Made by a program: the position numbers and the translations under genes
The notes under the pieces: model-generated
The model's input: the letters and a program-made list of their open reading frames with translations, nothing else
The model's database searches: none
Told to the model about the DNA's origin: nothing
Part shown: positions 41,649 to 51,043 of the stretch, one piece after another
Position numbering within the stretch: position 1 is the first letter of the stretch
Layout: every line of letters begins with the position of its first letter
NCBI RefSeq assembly: GCF_003003175.1
Contig: NZ_PVTY01000005.1
Coordinates: 1-64,000 of the forward strand
DNA: 64,000 nucleotides
Source of the DNA: Nesterenkonia sandarakina
GTDB taxonomy: Bacteria > Actinomycetota > Actinomycetes > Actinomycetales > Micrococcaceae
Direction: 5' to 3'

Positions 41649-42428
41649 TCACAGCGGAGCCGACGACGGCGGCCGCGGCGTCCTCCGCGCGAGCCACTGC
41701 TGCGGCGTCGTCGTGGTGATCACGGTCGGTGACCGTGGGATCAGGGCGCCGCTGCCTAGCGCGGTCATTCCCAGCGGGATCCGCACCACTCGAGGAACCA
41801 GGTGATCCTGGGCGTTGACCTGCTGTGCCAGCCGCGCGAGATCGACCTGTTCGGGACCGCAGATCTCGGTGACCTCGGCGGCCTCCGGCGCCAGGGCCTG
41901 CTCCACCAGATGTTCCGCCGCCTCCGCCACAGCAAGGGGACGCGAGAGGATGCCGGGGACGAAGGCCGTGCCACCCACTCGGGTCTGGCGCAGCAGCGCT
42001 TCGGGGAGCTCGAACCACTGGGTGGTGCGCACCATGCTCAGTGGCAGCCCGCTCCTCCGGTAGACATCTTCCTGGGCCGCCTTTCCACGGTAGTAGCCGA
42101 GCCAGCGGTGCACCCGGGGATTGGCGGCGTTGATGATGCTGAGGCAGACCACGCGCGGCTGCGAGCCCTCGACCGCGGCCACCACCTGGGAGGCGGCGGA
42201 CTCGAAGAACCTGACCGCGGCCCGCGCGGACAGCGTCTGGTGATTCAGAGCGTCCACGACGACGTCGGCGCCGGCGAGCGCGCGAGACAGCGCCTCGAGG
42301 TCACCGACATCGACGCCGAGACTCCGGCTGATGGCCACGGCCTCCACATCACGGCCCCTCAGTCCCTCAAGGACCAGCGACTCGGCCAGTCCGGAGGCTC
42401 CCAGCACTGCCACGCGCGTCGCTGCCAT
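41649..42428 (-). CDS. Atypical SDR / NAD(P)H-binding (NmrA-like) protein
   Basis: 259 residues. The N-terminus VAVLGASGLAESLVLEGLRG is a Rossmann start of the GxSG type, with Ala-Glu in place of the usual third glycine region, and ADVVVDALNHQTLSARAAVR follows. A YYRGKAAQEDVYRRSGLP segment has the Tyr-x3-Lys of SDR enzymes. C-terminal part is Pro/Arg-rich. Function is unknown; it may bind NADP and sense redox state rather than catalyse. It runs in the same direction as the reductase downstream, 111 bases away. Confidence 0.7.
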   Translation of the reverse strand: MAATRVAVLGASGLAESLVLEGLRGRDVEAVAISRSLGVDVGDLEALSRALAGADVVVDALNHQTLSARAAVRFFESAASQVVAAVEGSQPRVVCLSIINAANPRVHRWLGYYRGKAAQEDVYRRSGLPLSMVRTTQWFELPEALLRQTRVGGTAFVPGILSRPLAVAEAAEHLVEQALAPEAAEVTEICGPEQVDLARLAQQVNAQDHLVPRVVRIPLGMTALGSGALIPRSPTVITTTTPQQWLARRTPRPPSSAPL

Positions 42429-42503
42429 GCCACGGTCCTTCGCCCGAGAGATCTGTTGAAGCTGCGCCCACTGTAGACCCGGCGAGGCGTGGTCGTCAGG
42501 AGT

Positions 42504-42992
42504 TCAGCTCACGTCCCCGTCGACGTAGAGCCACTGACCGGACTCCCGGCGGAAACGGCTGAGCTCGTGCAGTCGACCCCTCGTGCGGGGCTGATCCGAC
42601 GACGTGCCACCGTCGGGAGCGTCCTGATAGGCGGCCACGAACTCGACGGTCCCGGTGTCGTGGAACGGGCCGCCCGCCGTCGTGCCCAGGATGTTCAGGC
42701 GCCTCCAGTGCGGGCCGGGTGCGGTGAGATCGCTCAGCGCGGGGCGGGTCTCGGCGGCCCAGGTGCGGTGGAGGTAGCCCGCGAAGAATGCCGGATCCCG
42801 GCTGAGCAGGGCATTCGCGCTGTATCGGGACCGCATCAGCGCCTCCGCGGTGGGCGCCGGGGCACCGAGGAGGAAGCGCGCGCAGCAGGCGGCATAGGTG
42901 TCACCCGATCCGCAGGGGCAGCGCTGTTCGGCGTCAGGGTGCTTGTGGCCGGGACGAGCGGCGGCAGGCTGGGATCGCGGGTTCTGCGTCAT
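42504..42992 (-). CDS. YchJ/UPF0225-family protein with a SEC-C zinc motif
   Basis: 162 residues. The SEC-C motif is complete: CPCGSGDTYAACCARFL (C-x-C...C-C). The rest follows the UPF0225 pattern, with ALMRSRYSANALLSRD, YLHRTWAAETRP and HELSRFRRESGQWLYVDGD (an NTF2-like fold). The family has no established activity. The N-terminal 20 residues are variable. It stands alone. Confidence 0.85.
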   Translation of the reverse strand: MTQNPRSQPAAARPGHKHPDAEQRCPCGSGDTYAACCARFLLGAPAPTAEALMRSRYSANALLSRDPAFFAGYLHRTWAAETRPALSDLTAPGPHWRRLNILGTTAGGPFHDTGTVEFVAAYQDAPDGGTSSDQPRTRGRLHELSRFRRESGQWLYVDGDVS

Positions 42993-43077
42993 CGCACCAG
43001 CATCTCATCGGTCCCGAGACGCTCCACGGCGTGGCAGCCCGCGCCGAAGCCGTTCGCAACGAAGCAGCTCACATCGT

Positions 43078-43139
43078 TTGGGCACTTTGCGTCGCTTTGA
43101 CGCACCTCGGGACGGGTTATTCCGCCGCAAAGTGCCCAA
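43078..43139. repeat. 14-bp perfect inverted repeat with a nested hairpin
   Basis: TTGGGCACTTTGCG (43078-43091) and CGCAAAGTGCCCAA (43126-43139) are exact inverted copies 34 bases apart. Inside, TGCGTC (43088-43093) and GACGCA (43099-43104) make a second hairpin that uses bases of the left arm, so the two structures exclude each other. It could be a REP-like element or an RNA switch. Confidence 0.8.
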
Positions 43140-43216
43140 TCGACGCGACCGGACCCGCGGATGATGCGGGCGAACGCTCGAATCGCACCGCGCGCGCCGC
43201 TCCCGCGGGCACCCGG

Positions 43217-43222
43217 TAGACT
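43217..43222 (+). promoter_or_regulatory. Probable -10 box of the purSQL operon
   Basis: TAGACT, giving a leader of about 125 bases before purS. No convincing -35. If correct, the inverted repeat at 43078-43139 is upstream of the transcript. Confidence 0.45.
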
Positions 43223-43353
43223 GGTCCGGCAAGCTCGCGGAGCGTGCCGCCGTCGTTCTCAGCCGTGCTGATCTGGACTCGCGCGGTGCGTGAGACGGCA
43301 CCTCGTAGCGGTCCCGCGGGCTCATCCACCCGCACCATCGCACAGGAGACCCT

Positions 43354-43614
43354 ATGCCGCGCATCATCGTCGAGGTCATGCCCAAGCCAGAGATTCTCGA
43401 CCCCCAGGGCAAGGCCATCGCCTCCGCGCTGCCCCACCTGGGCTTCACCGATTTCTCCGCAGTCCGCCAGGGCAAGCGCTTCGAGCTCACCGTCGAGGGT
43501 GAGGTCACCGAGCAGGTCCTGGCCAGCGCCCGCACCGCGGCGGCCGAGATGCTCTCGAATCCGGTGATCGAAGACGTCATCAGCGTGCGCGTCGATGATG
43601 AGGGCGCTGCATGA
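43354..43614 (+). CDS. purS: Phosphoribosylformylglycinamidine synthase subunit PurS
   Basis: An 86-residue small subunit that joins PurQ and PurL in the fourth step of purine synthesis. It has [20 protein letters not shown] and [20 protein letters not shown], both diagnostic. AGGAG stands six bases before the ATG. Its stop overlaps the purQ start by four bases (ATGA). Confidence 0.95.
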   Translation: MPRIIVEVMPKPEILDPQGKAIASALPHLGFTDFSAVRQGKRFELTVEGEVTEQVLASARTAAAEMLSNPVIEDVISVRVDDEGAA

Positions 43615-44390
43615 GCACTGAGACTCCCCTGATCGGGGACTTCCGCGCGGCTCCCGCCGCGAACCCGCTCGGCGGCGCCCGCATCGGCGTCGTCACCTTC
43701 CCGGGCACCCTGGATGACCGCGACGCCGCGCGCGCCGTCCGCCTCGGCGGCGGCACCGCCGTGCCGCTCTGGCACGCCGATGAGTCGCTGCAGAACGTCG
43801 ACGCCATCGTGCTCCCCGGCGGCTTCTCCTATGGGGACTACCTGCGCGCCGGAGCGATCGCCCGCTTCGCCCCGATGATGAACAAGATCATCGACGCCGC
43901 CACCGCCAGCTCCGGCACCCGGCTCCCGGTGCTGGGCATCTGCAACGGATTCCAGATGCTCACCGAATCCCACCTGCTGCCCGGCTCGATGGTGAAGAAC
44001 GATCACCTGAAGTTCCTCTGCCGCGACCAGGTGCTGCGCGTGGAGAACACCTCCACCGCATGGACCTCCCAGTTCACCGCGGACGAGCTCATCGCCGTCC
44101 CGCTGAAGAACCAGGACGGCCAGTACCTGGCTGACCCGGCGACTCTCGAGGCCCTGGAGGCCGAGGGCCGCGTGGTGTTCCGCTACGTGGGCGAGAACCC
44201 GAACGGCTCACGCAACGGCATCGCCGGCGTGACCAACGAGACGGGCAACGTGGTGGGCCTGATGCCGCACCCCGAGCACGCCGTGGAAGCCGGCTACGGT
44301 CCCGATGACGCCACCGGGATGCGCAGCGGCACCGACGGACTGACCATCTTCACCTCCGTGATCGCATCTCTTGCCGGAGGTGCCCAGTGA
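43611..44390 (+). CDS. purQ: Phosphoribosylformylglycinamidine synthase subunit PurQ (glutaminase)
   Basis: A 259-residue class I glutamine amidotransferase that releases ammonia for PurL. The nucleophile is Cys111 in [11 protein letters not shown] and the His/Glu pair is in [11 protein letters not shown]. It has about 20 residues before the usual start ([18 protein letters not shown]), a little longer than typical. Coupled by overlaps to purS and purL. Confidence 0.96.
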   Translation: MSTETPLIGDFRAAPAANPLGGARIGVVTFPGTLDDRDAARAVRLGGGTAVPLWHADESLQNVDAIVLPGGFSYGDYLRAGAIARFAPMMNKIIDAATASSGTRLPVLGICNGFQMLTESHLLPGSMVKNDHLKFLCRDQVLRVENTSTAWTSQFTADELIAVPLKNQDGQYLADPATLEALEAEGRVVFRYVGENPNGSRNGIAGVTNETGNVVGLMPHPEHAVEAGYGPDDATGMRSGTDGLTIFTSVIASLAGGAQ

Positions 44391-46762
44391 GCGAGCCGAC
44401 TGTGACTGACAAAGAATTCAACATCGACACCGTGGAGCACGCCTCCACCACCCCGGACACCGACCTTCCCTGGGCGGCGCTCGGGCTGAAGTCCGATGAA
44501 TATGACCGGATCGTCACGATCCTGGGTCGACGGCCCACCGCTGCCGAGCTGGCCATGTACTCCGTGATGTGGTCCGAGCACTGCTCGTACAAGTCCTCCA
44601 AGGTCCACCTGCGCCAGTTCGGCGAGAAGGTCACCGAGGAGATGAAGAAGGACCTGATGGTCGGCATCGGCGAGAACGCCGGCGTCACCAACCTCGGCGA
44701 CGGCTGGGCCGTCACGTTCAAGATCGAGTCCCACAACCACCCCAGCTTCGTGGAGCCCTACCAGGGCGCCGCCACCGGCGTCGGCGGGATCGTGCGCGAC
44801 ATCATCTCCATGGGCGCCCGCCCGGTGGCGGTGATGGACCCGCTGCGCTTCGGCGACATCGACCACCCTGACACGTTGCGGGTGCTGCCCGGCGTGGTCT
44901 CCGGCATCGGCGGCTACGGCAACTCCCTGGGCCTGCCGAACATCGGCGGCGAGGTCGTCTTCGACTCCGTCTACCAGGACAACCCGCTGGTCAACGCGCT
45001 GGCAGTCGGCGTGATGCGCCACGAGGACATCCGCCTGGCCAACGCCTCCGGCGTGGGCAACAAGGTGGTGCTCTTCGGCGCGCGCACCGGCGGCGACGGG
45101 ATCGGCGGCGCCTCGGTGCTGGCCTCGGAGTCCTTCGACGACTCCAAGCCCTCCAAGCGTCCCGCCGTGCAGGTCGGTGACCCCTTCGCCGAGAAGGTGC
45201 TCATCGAGTGCTGCCTCGAGCTCTTCCATGCCGAGCTCGTCGAGGGCATCCAGGACCTCGGTGCCGCCGGCATCTCCTGCGCCACCTCGGAGCTGGCCTC
45301 CAACGGCGAGGGCGGCATGCACGTGGAGCTGACCAACGTGCTGCTGCGCGACCCCTCGCTGACCCCGGGCGAGATCCTGATGTCGGAGTCCCAGGAACGC
45401 ATGATGGCCGTGGTCACCCCCGCCAACGCCGCGGAGTTCGAACGGGTCATGGCCAAGTGGGAGGTCGAATACTCCTGGCTCGGCGAGGTCACCGACACCG
45501 GCCGGCTGATCATCGAGTGGGACGGCGAGACCATCGTCGACGTCGACCCGCGCACCGTCGCCCATGACGGCCCGGTCTACGAGCGCCCCTACCACCGTCC
45601 CTCCTGGCAGGACTCGCTGCAGGCCGACACCTTCCGCTCCTCGAGCGCGGGGCAGGACCTGCCGCAGACCGCGCAGGAGCTCGGCGGCGCCGTGGTGGAC
45701 CTGATGACCAGCCCGAACATGGCCGACGTCTCCTGGATCACCGACCAGTTCGACCGTTTCGTCGGCGGCAACACCGCCCTGTCCCAGCCCGACGACGCCG
45801 GCGTGATCCGGGTCGATGAGGAGACCGGGCTCGGCGTCGCGCTCTCCACCGACGCCAACGCCCGCTACGCCTATCTGGACCCCTACACCGGGGCGCAGCT
45901 GGCACTGGCCGAGTCCTACCGCAACGTGGCCACCTCCGGCGCGATCCCGATGGCAGTCTCGGACTGCCTGAACTTCGGCTCCCCGGAGGACCCGGAGGTC
46001 ATGTGGCAGTTCGCCGAGGCCGTCCGCGGTCTCGCCGACGGCTGCCAGGAGCTTGGCGTCCCGGTCACCGGCGGCAACGTCTCGCTGTACAACCAGACCG
46101 CAGGCCGGGCCATCCACCCCACCCCGGTGGTGGGCGTGCTCGGCAAGTTCGACGACGTCGGACGCCGCACCCCCTCGGGCTTCGAGCGCTGGGCCGACGG
46201 CCAGGCGATCTACCTGCTGGGCACCACAGCTGATGAGCTCGACGGCTCCGAGTTCGCCCGCGGCCGGGACCACCTGGGCGGACTGCCGCCGAAGGTGGAC
46301 CTGCAGGCTGAGAAGATGCTCGGTGAGATCCTGATCAACGCCTCCCGCGACGGCATGATCGACGCCGCCCACGACCTCTCCGAGGGCGGGCTCGCCGCCG
46401 GACTGGCCGAGATGGGGCTGCGCTTCGGCGTGGGTGCCCGAGTCGCCGTGGACGGGATCTGCGAGCGCGACGGCGTGGATCCGTTCACCGCGCTGTTCAG
46501 CGAATCCCAGGCCCGCGCCCTGGTCGCGCTGCCCCGGTCCGAGGAGCTGCGCTTCACCGACATGACCTCGGCGCGAGGCTTCGCGGCGCTGCGCATCGGC
46601 GTCGTCGATGCCAGCTCCGGCGATCTCGAGGTGGCCGGCCCCTACGAGGGCGGCAGCTTCACGCTGGGCCTCGATGAGCTGCGCGAGGCCTGGAGCGCGG
46701 TCATCCCCTCGCGCTTCGGAACCCTGGGCGAGGCCACCGAAGCGGTCCGGCAGGAGAAGTAG
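44387..46762 (+). CDS. purL: Phosphoribosylformylglycinamidine synthase subunit PurL
   Basis: A 791-residue ATP-dependent synthase of the small PurL type. Motifs: [20 protein letters not shown] (substrate-binding), [40 protein letters not shown] and, in the second half, [11 protein letters not shown] and [20 protein letters not shown]. It starts at GTG 44387, overlapping purQ by four bases (GTGA). A strong hairpin 18 bases after the stop ends the operon. Confidence 0.96.
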   Translation: MSEPTVTDKEFNIDTVEHASTTPDTDLPWAALGLKSDEYDRIVTILGRRPTAAELAMYSVMWSEHCSYKSSKVHLRQFGEKVTEEMKKDLMVGIGENAGVTNLGDGWAVTFKIESHNHPSFVEPYQGAATGVGGIVRDIISMGARPVAVMDPLRFGDIDHPDTLRVLPGVVSGIGGYGNSLGLPNIGGEVVFDSVYQDNPLVNALAVGVMRHEDIRLANASGVGNKVVLFGARTGGDGIGGASVLASESFDDSKPSKRPAVQVGDPFAEKVLIECCLELFHAELVEGIQDLGAAGISCATSELASNGEGGMHVELTNVLLRDPSLTPGEILMSESQERMMAVVTPANAAEFERVMAKWEVEYSWLGEVTDTGRLIIEWDGETIVDVDPRTVAHDGPVYERPYHRPSWQDSLQADTFRSSSAGQDLPQTAQELGGAVVDLMTSPNMADVSWITDQFDRFVGGNTALSQPDDAGVIRVDEETGLGVALSTDANARYAYLDPYTGAQLALAESYRNVATSGAIPMAVSDCLNFGSPEDPEVMWQFAEAVRGLADGCQELGVPVTGGNVSLYNQTAGRAIHPTPVVGVLGKFDDVGRRTPSGFERWADGQAIYLLGTTADELDGSEFARGRDHLGGLPPKVDLQAEKMLGEILINASRDGMIDAAHDLSEGGLAAGLAEMGLRFGVGARVAVDGICERDGVDPFTALFSESQARALVALPRSEELRFTDMTSARGFAALRIGVVDASSGDLEVAGPYEGGSFTLGLDELREAWSAVIPSRFGTLGEATEAVRQEK

Positions 46763-46780
46763 CTCCAGCTCCGCGCTGCT

Positions 46781-46814
46781 CAGCCCCGGGGTGACTTTCG
46801 GCACCCCGGGGCTG
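46781..46814 (+). terminator. Terminator of purSQL
   Basis: A perfect 13-bp stem, CAGCCCCGGGGTG (46781-46793) with CACCCCGGGGCTG (46802-46814), loop ACTTTCGG. Confidence 0.8.
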
Positions 46815-46832
46815 ACCTGGAGCGACCTCGCC

Positions 46833-46838
46833 TAGGAT
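46833..46838 (+). promoter_or_regulatory. Probable -10 box of the response regulator gene
   Basis: TAGGAT, 28 bases before ATG 46867. A ribosome site AAGGAGAGG follows. No good -35. Confidence 0.45.
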
Positions 46839-46866
46839 GGCTTGCAGATCCAAGGAGAGGAACACC

Positions 46867-47241
46867 ATGCAGGACATCCCGCGCGCACTGATCATCGAGG
46901 ACGACGACGACATCCGTCGGCTCCTGGAGATGGTGCTGACCCAGGCCGGATTCGCCGTGGACGCCGTGCCCAACGGCGAGGAGGGCGTCGCCCGGGCCGC
47001 CGCGTCGCCCTACGCGCTGCTCAGCGTGGACGTCGGCCTGCCCGACATCGACGGGCTCGAGGTCGTCCGCCGCGTGCGTCCAAGCTTCACCGGGCGCATC
47101 GTGATGGTCAGTGCCCGCTCAGCCGAGTCGGATCAGTCCTCCGGGCATGCGGCCGGGGCCGATCTGTACATCACCAAGCCGTTCCGGCCTCGCGAGCTGA
47201 AGCAGAAGTTCCTCGACCTGGTCGCCGCCGACGCCTCCTGA
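46867..47241 (+). CDS. Single-domain response regulator (receiver only)
   Basis: A 124-residue CheY-like receiver. Acidic pocket at Glu11-Asp12-Asp13, phosphoacceptor Asp55 in SVDVGLPDIDGLE, Ser82 and Lys104 (TKPF) complete the active site. There is no output domain. AAGGAGAGG precedes ATG 46867. It is tail to tail with a glycosyltransferase that has an Hpt-like tail, and a sensor kinase gene follows on the other strand. I infer that the kinase phosphorylates this receiver and that the receiver acts by protein contact, possibly on the glycosyltransferase tail. Confidence 0.9.
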   Translation: MQDIPRALIIEDDDDIRRLLEMVLTQAGFAVDAVPNGEEGVARAAASPYALLSVDVGLPDIDGLEVVRRVRPSFTGRIVMVSARSAESDQSSGHAAGADLYITKPFRPRELKQKFLDLVAADAS

Positions 47242-47327
47242 CCGGGCTCGAGACCGACGGCGCTGGCCTGCACCGGCCTTCACCGACCTGCACTGGCCTC
47301 CAGACACTTACACCGGCCCACCCAGAC

Positions 47328-49181
47328 CTACACAGTGACGAACCGGCCCCGGATCTCTTCCACGGTCTGCTCCCCCACCGCGGAGATCATCGGCAGATCC
47401 CGACGCAGCGCCGAGTAGTCCACGGCGTCCAGGTGCACCCCGAGGTCGCGTGCCGTCTGGGCCAGCCGTTCGGCACCGAGCATCTCGGAGGCGACCCGGA
47501 TGCTGGCCAGCGCGTCGACGGTGGCCGTGTGATCCTCGGCGGCCGCGGCCAGCCGCAGGTTCGCCCAGCGTCGGGGCCAGATGAGACCGAAGGTGTTGAC
47601 CAGCTCCCGGGCGAAGTCCTCCGCCCCGTCGAGCTCCTCGGCGAGACTGGTGATGATCTCGGCGTCGAGCAGCGGCAGGGCCAGCAGCTCCTCGCGCAGA
47701 GCCGACAGAGGAAGCAGCCTCGTGCCGTCGGCGTTTCGCGCCGTCTTGGCCCAGGCGGTCCGTCCTGAGACGATTCGTGCCATCGCTCGCGGGTAGTAGA
47801 TGTAGGTCAGGTAGACGTAGAAGAGGTAGCTCAGCCCGTAGAAGATGCTGCTGAGCAGACTGATGTCCTCCCGGCACAGGTACTTATAGAGGATCCCCCA
47901 GAGGAAGTACGGGAGGATGAGGAACACCGCGGCCAGCAGGGCGATCCACTGCACCGAGCTCCCGGACGCGAATCCCACACGGCCCTCGGTGAGCGCCAGG
48001 ACGAACAGAATCGGTCCGAGCAGCAGATTCGCCATGAGCAGCCAGGGCTGGCCCATGAAGTAATGGATCTCCGCCCAGCCGGATCCGCGCAGATGGCCGC
48101 TGCGCCGCAAGGACGGAAGCAGCTCGGCGCATTCCATGTTCCCCTGCGCCCACCGGGTGCGCTGGGTGAGCAGACGCCGGGTGAAGGGCAGGGCCTCCTG
48201 GGAGACATGCGCCTCGGGGATGTAGTGCGTGCGGTGCCCGCGCGTCATGATGTTCAGTCCAAGCTCATAGTCCTCGCTGAGCTTCTTGCCCCAGGGCTGG
48301 CCATAGTCGGCGTCCAGGTCGTCGAGCACCGAGAGCCTGGTGAACTGACCGTTCCCACCCATGCCCACCGTGCCGGTCTTCACCCGGAGCATCTGCATCG
48401 CAGAATTCGAGGTCCGAAACTCGATGTCTTGCATGCGGATCAGCGTCCGCCCCAGGAGGTTCTTGAATCCGCCCGACAGCGGCCGGGGAAGCCGGTCCCC
48501 CCGGTTCTTCATCCACACCTCGAGCTGCACGGCACCGACGGTGTCCTCGCCGAAGGCGTCGGGGCCGGCCAGGAGATCGAGTGCGTTTCCGGACAGGAAG
48601 CCATCTGCATCGAGGACTCCGATCACGGTCCGGTGACGCTGCCTCGGGTCCTCACTCGTCGCCTCTGCGATGACCCGGTAGGCGGCGTTGAGCGCGTGGC
48701 CCTTTCCAGTCCTGGCGTTTGGGCGCCGTCGGGAGATGAGGTGGACCTTGTCGTCGAAGTCCTGCAGGTTCCGCACGATCGAGGCGGTGGCGTCCTCACT
48801 GTCGTCGTCGATGACCCACACATGCAGTCCGGGAAACGTGGTGCGTGCGGCCGAGACGGTCTCCGCGATCACACTCTCCTCATCGCGGCAGGGGATCATC
48901 ACATGCCAGCTCAGCGTTTCGGAGTTGCCCGAGCGATTCGCGCGGCGGGCCAGATAGGTGTGCACGAGCAGACTGATGTAGGTCAGCGCCAGAGAGGAGA
49001 TCAGGGTCACGACGACGAGACCGGCGTCGCGCAGCGGATGCTCCCCGAAGTCACCGAACGCCCCCGAGAAGCAGAAGACGAGGGCGGCCAACGCTCCGTA
49101 GAGCGCACTGAAGACGAAGATCAGCGGTGAGACTCGAAGGCGGCGCGGTCGGGTAGAGACGTTTCTGGGCCCGGTGTTCAT
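47328..49181 (-). CDS. Membrane glycosyltransferase family 2 fused to a degenerate Hpt-like domain
   Basis: A 617-residue protein. Two N-terminal helices (about 18-40 and 52-78) precede a processive GT2 domain: WHVMIPCRDEESVIAETV, VIDDDSED, the DxD at Asp191-Ala-Asp193, SEDYELG at 302-308 and the QxxRW motif Gln340-Trp344. Three or four more helices follow to about 465. Residues about 495-612 form an extra helical domain. HTATVDALASIRVASEMLGA then ERLAQTARDLG aligns with the Hpt core, but Ala559 stands where the phosphorylated His should be. GT2 enzymes of this type make secreted polysaccharides. AAGGAAG precedes the start; it lies 9 bases after the kinase gene in one operon. Confidence 0.8.
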   Translation of the reverse strand: MNTGPRNVSTRPRRLRVSPLIFVFSALYGALAALVFCFSGAFGDFGEHPLRDAGLVVVTLISSLALTYISLLVHTYLARRANRSGNSETLSWHVMIPCRDEESVIAETVSAARTTFPGLHVWVIDDDSEDATASIVRNLQDFDDKVHLISRRRPNARTGKGHALNAAYRVIAEATSEDPRQRHRTVIGVLDADGFLSGNALDLLAGPDAFGEDTVGAVQLEVWMKNRGDRLPRPLSGGFKNLLGRTLIRMQDIEFRTSNSAMQMLRVKTGTVGMGGNGQFTRLSVLDDLDADYGQPWGKKLSEDYELGLNIMTRGHRTHYIPEAHVSQEALPFTRRLLTQRTRWAQGNMECAELLPSLRRSGHLRGSGWAEIHYFMGQPWLLMANLLLGPILFVLALTEGRVGFASGSSVQWIALLAAVFLILPYFLWGILYKYLCREDISLLSSIFYGLSYLFYVYLTYIYYPRAMARIVSGRTAWAKTARNADGTRLLPLSALREELLALPLLDAEIITSLAEELDGAEDFARELVNTFGLIWPRRWANLRLAAAAEDHTATVDALASIRVASEMLGAERLAQTARDLGVHLDAVDYSALRRDLPMISAVGEQTVEEIRGRFVTV

Positions 49182-49190
49182 GGTCTTCCT

Positions 49191-50894
49191 TCAGATCCGA
49201 GCCTGCAGCGCACGCCTGGTGGACTCGTCATGCAGGGTGAAGGTGAAGCGAGTGCCCTTCCCCGGGACTGAGCGTACGGTGATGGTTCCGCCATGGGCCT
49301 CGATGATCGACTGCGACAGCGCGAGGCCCAGCCCGGCTCCGGCGGTGGCGGAGACCCGCGCAGAGGGTGCGCGGTAGAAGGGGGTGAACACCTGGCTCGC
49401 CTCGTACTGCGTCATTCCTGGACCGTCGTCGGTGACATGCACCGTGAGACCCTGGCCGCAGGCGGGCGCGGCCGCGCTGACGGTGACGCTGCCGCCGGGC
49501 TGGGTGTACTTCAAGGCGTTGCCGACCAGGTTGTCCAGCACCTGGGAGATCCGCAGATGATCCGTGAGGATTTCAGCGCCGGGCTCCAGCTGCAGCGCCA
49601 GGGTGATCTCTCGGCGCTCCGCCATCGGCTGGAACCCGGTGACGCAGTGGGTGATGAGCTCTTGGACGCTGACCGGCTCGAGGGTGAGCGTCAGTCTCCC
49701 GACGGCGGCCTGCTGCTCGAGCAGCAGGTCCTCCACGAGTTTGCTCAGCTTGTCAGCGTTGCGCCGGATCACTCCGAGGTGCTCCAGGGCATCCTCGCGA
49801 GCGTCCATGGCGGGCAGCTCCTGGAGGGAATCCTCGGCGAAGTCGGTGAAGCCTACGATCGAGGTCAGCGGCGTGCGCATCTCATGGGAGACGGTGGCGA
49901 TGATCTCGTGCTGGGCGCGCAGCAGGTTGTACTCCTCGGTGACGTCCCGGAAGATCAGGAAGGCGGCGTCCCGGCTGCCGTCCTCCGCCATCACCGATCG
50001 CGCGGTCACCGAGATGACGCGCTGTTCCGGTCCGGGATGTCCCACCAGGACCTGGACGTTGTCGAACTCCTCCCCCCGGTTCGCGCGCGCCGCCGGACGG
50101 TTCTGCGCCGGGATGGAGGTGCCGTCGGTGTGGAAGGCGAGGTGACCGGCCTCGGTGCGGTCCGTGTTGGTCTCCGGGGAAGCCAGGGCATGGATCTCAC
50201 GCTGGGCCCGATTCGTCATCAGATCATTGCCGTGGGCATCCATCACCAGCACCCCGACGTTGAGGTTCTCCAAGACCCCGCGCAGCAGCCGATCGGTGCG
50301 TTCGAGCTGGGTCCGTGCGCTGCGCTCGCTCTCCAGGGCACGCTCGGCCTGGGTGGTGCTGGCCTCGAGATGCTGCAGGATGCCGATCACGGCGAAGGAC
50401 ATCAGCGCCAGGGCCACCGGCAGCACGGTGTAGCGGGAGAAGGAGGCCACGCTCATCGACTCCGGCAGCAGGACCAACGACGGAATCGTGATGGTCAGGA
50501 TCACCATGAGCACCGCGACGCCGGCACCCTTGTTGCGAAAGCGCACCACCAGCCACAGTGAGGGCACCAGGCTCAGCGTGGAGATGACCGCGCCGTCGGG
50601 GTAGGTGGCGAGCCGGCAGATGCCGCACGCCACCAGGCTGGTGACCGGCACCAGCCACTCGAGGCCTCGGGACAGGCCCTGCCGTGGGGAGAGGACTACC
50701 GCCGTCGTCGTGGCGAGCATCAGACCGAGCCCCAGCGCGACTCCTGGAATCGACGCATTCTCCGGGTCGTCGATGGTCAGCGCCACCACCGGAGCGGCCA
50801 GGACCGCCAAGAAGGTGAGCTGCTGGACGAGGGCAAAAGACTTGCCGCTGGAGTGGTAGAGCAGCGCCCCCACAAAGGTCCCGATACGCGTCAT
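49191..50894 (-). CDS. Membrane sensor histidine kinase with PAS domain
   Basis: A 567-residue kinase. Five to six hydrophobic helices cover about 20-175, a coiled coil links to a PAS-like domain (about 200-320), and HisKA has the phosphoacceptor His337 in ATVSHEMRTPLTSIVGF. The ATPase domain shows the N-box DNLVGNALKYT (Asn459), G1 TDDGPGM and G2 GAGLGLALS. The signal sensed by the membrane part is unknown. It is upstream of the GT2-Hpt gene in the same operon and near the receiver-only regulator. A -10-like TAAGGT close to the start suggests a very short leader. Confidence 0.92.
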   Translation of the reverse strand: MTRIGTFVGALLYHSSGKSFALVQQLTFLAVLAAPVVALTIDDPENASIPGVALGLGLMLATTTAVVLSPRQGLSRGLEWLVPVTSLVACGICRLATYPDGAVISTLSLVPSLWLVVRFRNKGAGVAVLMVILTITIPSLVLLPESMSVASFSRYTVLPVALALMSFAVIGILQHLEASTTQAERALESERSARTQLERTDRLLRGVLENLNVGVLVMDAHGNDLMTNRAQREIHALASPETNTDRTEAGHLAFHTDGTSIPAQNRPAARANRGEEFDNVQVLVGHPGPEQRVISVTARSVMAEDGSRDAAFLIFRDVTEEYNLLRAQHEIIATVSHEMRTPLTSIVGFTDFAEDSLQELPAMDAREDALEHLGVIRRNADKLSKLVEDLLLEQQAAVGRLTLTLEPVSVQELITHCVTGFQPMAERREITLALQLEPGAEILTDHLRISQVLDNLVGNALKYTQPGGSVTVSAAAPACGQGLTVHVTDDGPGMTQYEASQVFTPFYRAPSARVSATAGAGLGLALSQSIIEAHGGTITVRSVPGKGTRFTFTLHDESTRRALQARI

Positions 50895-50900
50895 AATCTC

Positions 50901-50917
50901 ACCACCTTAGCGGTGGT
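50901..50917. promoter_or_regulatory. Inverted repeat and -10-like hexamer before the kinase gene
   Basis: ACCACC-TTAGC-GGTGGT is a 6-bp inverted repeat. On the minus strand it contains TAAGGT (50904-50909), 9 bases before ATG 50894. An operator placed on the promoter would allow repression. The rest of the gap to 51043 shows nothing I can name. Confidence 0.4.
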
Positions 50918-51043
50918 CAGGTCGTCGATGACGCGTGGACCTGGAGCGACACGAATAAACTCGGCACTTCGCCGGACAGTTCGCGTCGAGAGCTCCCTCG
51001 CACAGCACGAGGGGAGGTTCCGCACCCAGCGGTGCGCCGCGGC

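Larger units (their letters stand above)
42993..43353. other. 361-base non-coding gap before purS
   Basis: No convincing gene. It contains a 14-bp inverted repeat (43078-43139), a TAGACT -10-like hexamer (43217-43222) and AGGAG six bases before purS. A long reverse frame across it is Arg/Ser-rich and has no family features. Confidence 0.7.

Noticed and set aside
44294-46804. 836-residue open frame on the minus strand opposite purL
   Set aside because: Same kind of antisense shadow; purL on the plus strand has all family motifs.
47242-47327. Repetitive CCGGCC/CTGCACTGGCC-like text between the response regulator and the GT2 gene
   Set aside because: Copies are too diverged to define a unit, and no hairpin or gene is supported.
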